From NCBI RefSeq assembly GCF_043642205.1, contig NZ_JBHZSG010000004.1, positions 124,001-188,000 of the forward strand: a stretch of DNA of 64,000 bases. The letters run 5' to 3'. The notes under the pieces are model-generated. The model worked only from the letters and a program-made list of their open reading frames with translations, searched no databases and had not been told where the DNA came from. Positions 55,567 to 62,505 of this stretch are shown piece after piece. Made by a program: the position numbers and the translations under genes. Origin of the DNA: Thalassotalea_A litorea. Its GTDB lineage: Bacteria; Pseudomonadota; Gammaproteobacteria; Enterobacterales; Alteromonadaceae. Positions within the stretch are counted from its first letter, which is position 1. Each line of letters opens with the position of its first letter.

Positions 55567-56118
55567 ATGTCAAAAACCGATAAATCATTGTTCTCTTTGC
55601 ATGAGCATGCGCTACAAAAGGCCAATGAAACTTGTCCGGTATGTGACGCGCCATTGCAAATCAAGCATTCAAAGGCCGGAAGCTTTTGGGGCTGTAGCCA
55701 ATATCCTCAGTGTGATTACACCCGCCCGGTAAAAGAAGCTTCGCAATTTGAAGAGCAAGTTATCGCTGGCAGTGAGTGCCCTAAATGTGGCCAAACCCTG
55801 GCGGTGAAGCAGGGGCGTTATGGCATGTTTATCGGTTGCTCAAATTTTCCCGCTTGTGATCATATTGAACACGAACAGGAACAAATCCTCGACGTACAAT
55901 GCCCGAATTGCAAAAAAGGTCATTTACAGGAAAAGAACAGTCGCTTTGGTAAAACTTTTTATGCCTGCGATACATACCCGACATGCAAGTTTGCGGTTAA
56001 CCATCCTCCGGTAGCCGGCGCCTGTTCTGCATGTGACTATCCATTACTGATTAAGCGAAATATGGCTGCGGGCGAGAAGCTCCAGTGTGCCAATAAAAAG
56101 TGCGGAAAGTTCCAGTAG
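55567..56118 (+). CDS. Topoisomerase-type zinc-ribbon DNA-binding protein (YrdD-like)
   Basis: The 183-residue protein holds repeated C4 zinc ribbons like those at the C-terminus of topoisomerase I. Cysteine sets begin at CPVCDAPL, CPKCGQTL, CPNCKKGH and CSACDYPL, with partners such as WGCSQYPQCDYT and IGCSNFPACDH. The ATG at 55567 is preferred over an upstream TTG. It probably binds nucleic acid. In E. coli the equivalent yrdD lies between smg and tsaC; here about 4.9 kb separates it from tsaC. Confidence 0.9.
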   Translation: MSKTDKSLFSLHEHALQKANETCPVCDAPLQIKHSKAGSFWGCSQYPQCDYTRPVKEASQFEEQVIAGSECPKCGQTLAVKQGRYGMFIGCSNFPACDHIEHEQEQILDVQCPNCKKGHLQEKNSRFGKTFYACDTYPTCKFAVNHPPVAGACSACDYPLLIKRNMAAGEKLQCANKKCGKFQ

Positions 56119-56148
56119 GCGGGAGTTGAAACGCCCAACTCCCTTAGC

Positions 56149-56676
56149 ACGTATCGCAAGCGATACTTCGGGAACGCGGCGGAAAACGTCGTTTCGAGTA
56201 CGCTGATGTTATCAGCTCTGAGTTGCCGACATGGACGTTGGTATGCAGAATTTGTCAGGAACCTAAATTCTGTACCCGCGACACAAAACATCGCTTCGAG
56301 TGAAAACCCACAAAAACCTACGTCATGCCGTGATACTACACGGCATCTAGGGCGAGAGCCGAACGGCTCTGATGTGCCAATAACGGGAATTGAAATTCCC
56401 TCAAGGTGGAGAAAGAAACAAGTTTCTTTGGGTGGAGATTACGATAAATCGTAATGGAGGGATAATGCGCAAAACGCATTGGGTGGATAACGTTTCATTT
56501 TATGAAACGTTGGTAAAAGCAAAAAAGCTCGCGTCATGCCGTGACACTACACGGCATCTAAGGCTAGAGCCGAACGTCTCTGATGTGCCAATAAGAGCAG
56601 TACGTATCGCAAGCGATACTCCGGAAACGCGACGAAAAACGTCGCTTCGAGTACGCTGAAGTCATCAGCTCCGAGT
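56149..56676. repeat. Multi-hairpin array element
   Basis: About fifteen short stems follow each other in 530 bp. Clear ones are GTATCGC/GCGATAC (56151-56166), CAGAATTT/AAATTCTG (56246-56272), TGCCGTG/CACGGCA (56326-56345), AGAGCCG/CGGCTCT (56355-56370), GGGAATT/AATTCCC (56385-56400), AAAGAAAC/GTTTCTTT (56412-56429), ATTACGAT/ATCGTAAT (56438-56455), AATGCG/CGCATT (56464-56480), AACGTTTCAT/ATGAAACGTT (56489-56511), a second TGCCGTG dyad (56537-56556), GTATCGC/GCGATAC (56604-56619) and GCGACG/CGTCGC (56629-56645). GGGTGGAG, GGAGGGAT or GGGTGGAT separates the middle stems. Two outer modules occur twice. A degenerate copy is at 7747-7978. Confidence 0.85.
56463..56659 (+). other. Small reading frame inside the hairpin array
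   Basis: An ATG at 56465 follows GGAGGGATA, a good ribosome site, and opens MRKTHWVDNVSFYETL. The copy at 7891 opens MRKAHWMGNVSFYDTL after GCGGGATA. The first 16 residues are conserved between copies and the rest diverges. Because the codons are built from hairpin arms, conservation may reflect DNA or RNA structure rather than a peptide. I do not claim a functional protein. Confidence 0.3.
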
Positions 56677-56726
56677 ACACGCTGTTTCGAGTTTCCTATA
56701 TAGATATAGGTATGTCGACAGCGTCT

Positions 56727-56822
56727 GTCGTTACATGGATGTAATTTATTAGAGCAATGCATGGATGACGGTATATCGATTGTGTCCGTCGTTACATGGA
56801 CGTAATTTATTAGAGCAATGCA
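56727..56822. repeat. Pair of 35-bp direct repeats, 61 bp apart
   Basis: 56727-56761 and 56788-56822 both read GTCGTTACATGGA then, after one C/T difference, GTAATTTATTAGAGCAATGCA. They match at 34 of 35 positions. Confidence 0.85.
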
Positions 56823-56826
56823 GGAG

Positions 56827-56878
56827 CAATTGCCGAGAACTGACAATCGATTCAATTGCCGAGAACTGGCTGTCGATT
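56827..56878. repeat. Tandem 26-bp repeat, two units
   Basis: The units at 56827-56852 and 56853-56878 start CAATTGCCGAGAACTG and end TCGATT. They differ at three central bases. Confidence 0.85.
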
Positions 56879-56959
56879 CATGCACACCCAGCCTCGCGTC
56901 ATCTCCTGCCACGACAGGGGTCTTAGCTAAAATCGAATATCTGAAAAGTGCCCAAACTG

Positions 56960-56975
56960 TGTGAAATCCTTCACA
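56960..56975. promoter_or_regulatory. Consensus CRP (cAMP receptor protein) site upstream of the DUF3604 gene
   Basis: TGTGAAATCCTTCACA contains TGTGA-N6-TCACA, the exact CRP half-sites at the correct spacing, centred about 90 bp upstream of the ATG. It suggests carbon-source control of the DUF3604 gene. An AT-rich inverted repeat, AAATTACTTA/TAAGTAATTT, follows at 56981-57004. Confidence 0.7.
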
Positions 56976-57057
56976 ATTTAAAATTACTTATTTCTAAGTA
57001 ATTTAGTAGTCTGTGGTCTACGCTTTTGGTAGTTGAAATCGATACAGGCACAAAGTA

Positions 57058-58920
57058 ATGCAATTTCTCGTTCGCAATGCTATCACTTTAGTTATCGTCA
57101 CCTCTTTTGCTGCGACTAACTCATTAGCTGCAGGGGATTATCCAGAGAACGTCTATTTTGGCGATACACACAATCATACGGGTAATTCGTTTGATGTATA
57201 TCTGTTTGGCACTCCATCTTCGACGCCAGATACTGCGTTCAGATTTGCTAAAGGAGAAAAAGTTACCAGTCCAACGACTAATGAAGAATGGCAAATAAAT
57301 GAACCTCTTGATTTTTTAGTCATTGCCGATCATGCCGAGATGATGGGTGCAATGCCGCTCTTGTATGACGAAAACCTTGCTGATCTGGCAAATACCAAAT
57401 CAGGTAAAGCATTTATAAAACTTGCCGGCAAAAAAACTGAAGAAGAATTACTCGAAGTCTACTATGAACTTCAAAATGCGAATGATGGTAAAGAGAACAA
57501 GCTAGGCATTACCGGTCAGGAAATGGCAAAGGATTTGCACTCTGGAGAAAAGAGGCGCACCGCTTGGGAGAGGTATATCGAGACTGCTGATAAACATAAT
57601 GAGCCAGGTAAATTTTCTGCCATTATCGGTTGGGAGTGGACTTCGACAACAGGGGGGGCCAATTTGCATCGTGTGGTTTTTCAGGCTCAGGACGGCAGCA
57701 CCGCAAAAAAATATCTCCCTTACAGCACATTGGAAAGTGATGACCCAGAGGATTTATGGGCTTGGTTACAACAAACCAGCGATGCTACAGGCGCTGACTT
57801 TGTGGCAATCCCTCATAATCCAAACCTAAGCATGAGACGCATGTTTCCAATGCTTAGAAATAATGGTGAACCTATAGATAAGGCCTATGCCGAGACGCGT
57901 TCCAAATGGGAACCCGCCGTTGAAGCAACACAAATAAAAGGGGATTCTGAGACCCACCCAGCCTTGTCTCCAAATGATGAATTTGCTGACTTTGAGACAT
58001 ATAACTTTATTTTAACCCCTGACGGTTCTTTAGCAGAGCCTGATAAAGCGGATTATATGCGTACTGGATTATTGCGCGGTTTGGAATTTCAACAAAAACT
58101 TGGAGCCAACCCTTTCAAAGTTGGTATGATTGGCAGCACTGACTCGCACACCGGGATAACTGCGGTAGAAGAAAATAACTTTGCAGGAAAAGGGCAACAC
58201 GATGCGAAGCCTGAGCAACGCTCACATCCCACAGGAATAGGCAGTTCGAAAGGGTGGGATATGGCAGCTGCGGGTTACGCCGCAGTTTGGGCAAAGGAAA
58301 ACACTCGAGAAGCAATTTTTGAGGCATTTAAACGAAAAGAAGTTTACGCTACTTCCGGCCCAAGAATTAAGCTTCGCTTCTTTGGTGGTTTCGGTTTCGA
58401 CCTTGATAAAGTAGGCACATCGGACATGGCTACCATGGGATATGAAAAAGGCGTCCCGATGGGCGGAGATTTAGTTGGTAATGGCAATGACTCTCCAGCG
58501 TTTATGGTGCAGGTAATGAAAGCGCCTGATGGTGCAAACCTGGATCGGGTACAAATAGTCAAAGGCTGGGTTGATAAATCAGGCAAATCGTATGAGCGCA
58601 TATATGATATCGCCGTTTCTGACGACCGAACAATCGACGACAGTGGTCGTTGTCAGGAGCCCGTAGGAAATACTGTTGATTTAAAAACGGGTAAATACGA
58701 AAACACCATTGGTGCAACACAGTTTTCTGTTGGCTGGAAAGATCCAAACTTTGATGAAGGGCAATCGGCGTTCTACTATGTTCGCGCATTGGAAATTCCG
58801 ACTCCTAGGTACTCGTTATTAGATGCTATTCAACTGGGCATCGATGTGAAAGATACAAAACACCCTGCGACAATTCAGGAACGAGTTTACAGTACCCCAA
58901 TTTGGTATACGCCTAAATAA
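57058..58920 (+). CDS. DUF3604 family periplasmic PHP-like metal-dependent protein
   Basis: The 620-residue precursor has a signal peptide (about residues 1-25, ending SLAAG). It matches the DUF3604 family, with metal-binding motifs like those of PHP phosphoesterases: FGDTHNHTGNSFD near residue 35, VIADHAEMMGAMP near 95 and IGSTDSHTG near 360. The WEWTSTTGGANLHR segment near 192 is also typical. No enzymatic activity is established for the family as far as I know, so hydrolysis of a phosphoester or similar bond is inference. It sits alone in an accessory insert and has a CRP site upstream. Confidence 0.82.
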   Translation: MQFLVRNAITLVIVTSFAATNSLAAGDYPENVYFGDTHNHTGNSFDVYLFGTPSSTPDTAFRFAKGEKVTSPTTNEEWQINEPLDFLVIADHAEMMGAMPLLYDENLADLANTKSGKAFIKLAGKKTEEELLEVYYELQNANDGKENKLGITGQEMAKDLHSGEKRRTAWERYIETADKHNEPGKFSAIIGWEWTSTTGGANLHRVVFQAQDGSTAKKYLPYSTLESDDPEDLWAWLQQTSDATGADFVAIPHNPNLSMRRMFPMLRNNGEPIDKAYAETRSKWEPAVEATQIKGDSETHPALSPNDEFADFETYNFILTPDGSLAEPDKADYMRTGLLRGLEFQQKLGANPFKVGMIGSTDSHTGITAVEENNFAGKGQHDAKPEQRSHPTGIGSSKGWDMAAAGYAAVWAKENTREAIFEAFKRKEVYATSGPRIKLRFFGGFGFDLDKVGTSDMATMGYEKGVPMGGDLVGNGNDSPAFMVQVMKAPDGANLDRVQIVKGWVDKSGKSYERIYDIAVSDDRTIDDSGRCQEPVGNTVDLKTGKYENTIGATQFSVGWKDPNFDEGQSAFYYVRALEIPTPRYSLLDAIQLGIDVKDTKHPATIQERVYSTPIWYTPK

Positions 58921-59141
58921 AGTTAATTAATCTGGGCATGAGCCGCTTCAAAGTTTTTTAGAAAACTAAAACCCTACGTACATGGGATTGTGTTGTCGGC
59001 CACTTACAGAATGAGCACATGTACCCTTGAAGGAATGAATAATAAAATTAAACTCATCAAGAGAATGCTTATGGTTATCGAGATTCAGCGTACTTTTTCT
59101 TATAGATAAAAGCGGCATTTCCCGTAAAGTGCGACGAACCA

Positions 59142-59172
59142 TAAAAAAAAAGCGCCTTCCGGCGCTTTTTCT
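59142..59172. terminator. Bidirectional terminator between DUF3604 and purK
   Basis: AAAAAGCGCC and GGCGCTTTTT pair around TTCC. A and T tracts flank both sides, so it can serve the plus-strand DUF3604 gene and the minus-strand purE-purK operon, whose stop codon is 4 bp away. Confidence 0.9.
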
Positions 59173-59175
59173 GTT

Positions 59176-60318
59176 TTAGCTAATGTCGCTGACGTACTGT
59201 TTAACTCCCGGAAAGTCTTGCTCCGGCAGTATTTCAGTAATTTTTGCCAATCGTGCTAACAACTCGGCTTTATCTGCACCACTTACATTGATATGGCCCA
59301 TTTTACGACCTGGACGTTTACTTTTGCCATACCAGTGGAGTTGTGTGGCTGTAACAGACAGGATTTCATCGGGAACCGTATCGGCGCCGAGAATGTTAAT
59401 CATTGCTGTTGGCCGCACTAGTTCAGTGCTGCCCACTGGTAATCCGCTAACGGCGCGAATATGATTTGCAAATTGACAGGTATCCGCTCCTTGTTGAGTC
59501 CAGTGACCCGAGTTATGAACCCGTGGCGCAATCTCATTAACCAATAATTTGTCACCAACCTGGAAGAACTCAATCGCTAAAACGCCAACATAGTCTAATG
59601 CATTGGCAACTTTCGCAAACGCATCGGCAGCTTGTTGTTGCAGCCCTTGATGTTCGCCAGTCGCTAGTGAAACACTAAGAACACCGTTGCTGTGATGATT
59701 CTCCGTTAAAGGATATGCGAAAGTATTACCGTGAATATCACGGACTCCAACCATGGAAACTTCGCGATCAAATGGGATCATTTTTTCAGCGATAATTCCC
59801 TGAGGAACACGGCCTTTAGCTTGCTCTAGAAATGCAGCAATATCGTCCCAAATCAGATCCACATCGCTGTCTGCTTTGATACGCCATTGGCCTTTGCCAT
59901 CATAGCCTTCTAAGGCACTTTTGAGTACCAAAGGAACGTTAAGCGTTTCAATCGCTGCTAACAAATCGTCTTTGCTTTCAATCACACGATAGGGCGCATT
60001 GGCAACCTCGGCTTTATCCAACAATGCTTTTTCCAGACGACGATCGCCTCCAGTTTTTATGGCTTGACTGGTAGGGCGGAGTTTTCCTGATGCTTCACAC
60101 ACCGATAATGTCTGGTGGTCAATGTGCTCAAACTCGGCAGTGATGATATCCGCAAACTCAATGCCTTGTGCGAGATCGCCAAAGGTCAATTGTGGTGCTA
60201 GCGGATCGATAACGGTTTTGCTGCCAACATCAAACGCACGAATCACGATGTCTAAGGGTTTGCTTGCCAGAGCCATCATTCGTGCCAGCTGGCCGGCACC
60301 TAACACTAAAACATTCAT
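59176..60318 (-). CDS. purK: N5-carboxyaminoimidazole ribonucleotide synthase
   Basis: PurK is an ATP-grasp enzyme that carboxylates aminoimidazole ribonucleotide in purine synthesis. The 380-residue protein has the N-terminal LVLGAGQLARMMALAS motif, VLKSALEGYDGKGQW in the ATP-grasp region and NEIAPRVHNSGHWTQQGA near the active site. It lies 6 bp after purE, which uses its product. Confidence 0.97.
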   Translation of the reverse strand: MNVLVLGAGQLARMMALASKPLDIVIRAFDVGSKTVIDPLAPQLTFGDLAQGIEFADIITAEFEHIDHQTLSVCEASGKLRPTSQAIKTGGDRRLEKALLDKAEVANAPYRVIESKDDLLAAIETLNVPLVLKSALEGYDGKGQWRIKADSDVDLIWDDIAAFLEQAKGRVPQGIIAEKMIPFDREVSMVGVRDIHGNTFAYPLTENHHSNGVLSVSLATGEHQGLQQQAADAFAKVANALDYVGVLAIEFFQVGDKLLVNEIAPRVHNSGHWTQQGADTCQFANHIRAVSGLPVGSTELVRPTAMINILGADTVPDEILSVTATQLHWYGKSKRPGRKMGHINVSGADKAELLARLAKITEILPEQDFPGVKQYVSDIS

Positions 60319-60324
60319 CAGCGA

Positions 60325-60810
60325 TTAAGGCTCCTGAGGATTTGGGTTATCAAGAATGGTTTGCGTTTGAATACGACGAAATTCTTCGATAGCGTTCATT
60401 ACGGTTTCATCATGTGTCGCCAGAATCTGCGCCGCCAGCAGGCCAGCGTTAGCAGCACCAGCTATACCGATAGCTAAGGTACCAACAGCGATACCTTTAG
60501 GCATCTGAACGATGGATAACAATGAATCCTGTCCGGACAACGCCTTGGATTGTACTGGTACACCAAGAACCGGAAGCGGGGTAAATGCTGCAGTCATACC
60601 TGGAAGATGCGCAGCGCCACCAGCACCTGCAATAATGACTTTAATGCCACGTTCTTTCGCAGCTTCAGCGTATTCGGCAAGCAAGTGAGGAGTGCGGTGT
60701 GCAGAGACAACCTTGGTCTCATAACTTACGTTCAAAGAATCCAGCATTTCTGCTGCATGTTTCATTGTCGGCCAATCAGATTTTGACCCCATGATAATGC
60801 CCACTTTCAT
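60325..60810 (-). CDS. purE: N5-carboxyaminoimidazole ribonucleotide mutase
   Basis: PurE moves the carboxylate from N5 to C4 of the imidazole. The 161-residue protein shows IIMGSKSDWPTMKHA at residues 5-19, VSAHRTPHLL near 40 and AGAGGAAHLPGM near 65, the class I PurE signature. It starts the purEK operon, divergent from tsaC. Confidence 0.97.
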   Translation of the reverse strand: MKVGIIMGSKSDWPTMKHAAEMLDSLNVSYETKVVSAHRTPHLLAEYAEAAKERGIKVIIAGAGGAAHLPGMTAAFTPLPVLGVPVQSKALSGQDSLLSIVQMPKGIAVGTLAIGIAGAANAGLLAAQILATHDETVMNAIEEFRRIQTQTILDNPNPQEP

Positions 60811-61039
60811 GTTACACGCCTATTTATCTATCAACTAAAAAGAACTAAACCTAGGCTAGGATGCATAGGCTTAAAAAATAAGCGGCAATTATACCTAGGT
60901 TTGCGTAAATCCCAAAATAATCATCGCTGGCCAATTGGCAATGGCTATGAATTTGTTGCAAAAACATGACACAAAGTTTGTTTGTTACCCTCGACACTTG
61001 TTAAAATTGTTCTGTATAAGCAAATAACCGGGAATTGAT

Positions 61040-61591
61040 GTGACTGAATTGACTGCTGCAGAGATATTTGCACAAGGTGGAATTATCGCTTATCCAACAG
61101 AAGCGGTGTTTGGTTTGGGGTGCGATCCTGATAATCATCAGGCGATTGAGAAGTTGCTGACATTAAAGCAGCGCCCTAAGGAAAAGGGCTTGATATTGTT
61201 AGCCGGCAATTATTCGCAGTTGCTGCCCTATGTGGACGACAGTGCAATTCCGCAGGATAAACGATTCAGTGTTTTATCCCGTTGGCCAGATGGCATTACT
61301 CAGGTGTTCCCGGCTAAGCCTGGATTATCGGACTTTTTAACCGGTAAATTCACGTCAATAGCGATACGCGTAACCAGCCAACCCGATGTTGTCGCTTTGT
61401 GCCAGAAAACAGGCAAACCTATTGTTTCGACCAGTGCTAATCTTACTGGCCAGCCACCAGCTCAATGTTGGCAGGACGTTGAGAAAGAGCTCGGTGAACA
61501 AATCGATTTTATTATTAAAGGTGATACGTTGGGCTATACCAAGCCGTCGACGATTATTGATGCCTTAACCGGAGAGACATTTCGCCAATGA
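61040..61591 (+). CDS. tsaC: Threonylcarbamoyl-AMP synthase TsaC
   Basis: TsaC makes threonylcarbamoyl-AMP for the t6A37 modification of tRNAs reading ANN codons. The 183-residue protein has the YrdC fold, with GGIIAYPTEAVFGLGCDP near residue 13, KQRPKEKGLILL and STSANLTGQPPA. The start is GTG at 61040, since the in-frame alternatives lie inside the conserved domain. The stop overlaps the hemF start (ATGA), implying coupling. Confidence 0.94.
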   Translation: MTELTAAEIFAQGGIIAYPTEAVFGLGCDPDNHQAIEKLLTLKQRPKEKGLILLAGNYSQLLPYVDDSAIPQDKRFSVLSRWPDGITQVFPAKPGLSDFLTGKFTSIAIRVTSQPDVVALCQKTGKPIVSTSANLTGQPPAQCWQDVEKELGEQIDFIIKGDTLGYTKPSTIIDALTGETFRQ

Positions 61592-62505
61592 GTCAGGTAG
61601 ATATTCAACCCGTAGTTGATTTTTTAATGCAACTGCAAGATTACATTTGTCAGCAGTTGGAGCAAGCCGATGGCACAGGTAAGTTTACTGAAGATAAATG
61701 GCAACGCCAGGAAGGCGGAGGTGGGCGCACTAGAGTTATGACCGATGGTGCGGTTATTGAGCAAGGTGGAGTCAACTATTCTTTGGTTAGTGGCAATAAA
61801 CTTCCGCCGTCCGCCACAGCTCACCGTCCTGAACTTGCTGGCAGAACCTGGCGTGCGTGTGGTGTGTCATTGGTGATCCACCCAAAAAATCCATTTATTC
61901 CAACGTCCCATGCCAATGTCCGATTTTTCGTAGCCGAAAAAGATGGCGAAGAACCCGTATGGTGGTTTGGTGGTGGTTTTGACTTAACGCCATTTTTTCC
62001 ATTTGATGAGGATGTAAAGCACTGGCATCAGGTTGCGCACGATCTCTGCGCCCCTTTTGGCACTGATGTTTATGATAAACATAAGCGCTGGTGTGATGAA
62101 TATTTCTACCTTAAACACCGGGATGAAACCCGAGGCGTTGGAGGACTATTTTTTGATGACCTCAACGATTGGGATTTCGAACAATGTTTTGCCTATATCA
62201 AAGCCGTCGGTGAAGGGTTTGTGGATGCCTATGTACCGCTCATTGAGCGCCGTAAAAACCATCCCTATGATGAGAGCCACAGGCAGTTTCAATTGTATCG
62301 ACGTGGTCGCTATGTAGAATTCAACCTGGTATTCGACCGAGGTACCTTATTTGGGTTGCAAAGTGGCGGACGTACAGAATCCATTTTGATGTCTATGCCT
62401 CCCCTGGCCAGATGGGAATACAATTATCAACCACAACCAGACACTCAGGAAGGTAAGCTGCAAGCCTACCTGACTCCGCGAAACTGGTTACAGGAGCTTA
62501 ATTAG
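61588..62505 (+). CDS. hemF: Oxygen-dependent coproporphyrinogen III oxidase
   Basis: HemF converts coproporphyrinogen III to protoporphyrinogen IX using oxygen in heme synthesis. The 305-residue protein contains GGGRTRVM near 47, GVSLVIHPKNPFIPTSHANV, WWFGGGFDLTP and YVEFNLVFDRGT, all conserved. The presence of HemF points to aerobic growth. It ends 8 bp inside the convergent glycosyltransferase gene. Confidence 0.97.
   Translation: MSQVDIQPVVDFLMQLQDYICQQLEQADGTGKFTEDKWQRQEGGGGRTRVMTDGAVIEQGGVNYSLVSGNKLPPSATAHRPELAGRTWRACGVSLVIHPKNPFIPTSHANVRFFVAEKDGEEPVWWFGGGFDLTPFFPFDEDVKHWHQVAHDLCAPFGTDVYDKHKRWCDEYFYLKHRDETRGVGGLFFDDLNDWDFEQCFAYIKAVGEGFVDAYVPLIERRKNHPYDESHRQFQLYRRGRYVEFNLVFDRGTLFGLQSGGRTESILMSMPPLARWEYNYQPQPDTQEGKLQAYLTPRNWLQELN

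Larger units (their letters stand above)
56119..57057. repeat. Gene-free accessory stretch made of hairpin arrays and direct repeats
   Basis: The whole 939 bp lacks a convincing gene. It holds a GGGAGTT/AACTCCC stem after the zinc-ribbon gene (56121-56143), the multi-hairpin array (56149-56676), two pairs of direct repeats (56727-56822 and 56827-56878), a GTCATCTCCTG-type element near 56899 and the DUF3604 promoter region with a CRP site. Short reading frames here are by-products of the repeats. Confidence 0.8.

Noticed and set aside
56149..56676. CRISPR or integron attC array
   Set aside because: The stems differ in sequence, there are no regular spacers, and no integrase or cassette genes are present.
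60891..60906. Possible PurR box upstream of purE (ends TTTGCGT)
   Set aside because: Only 11 of 16 positions match the PurR palindrome and one half is absent, so the support is too weak.
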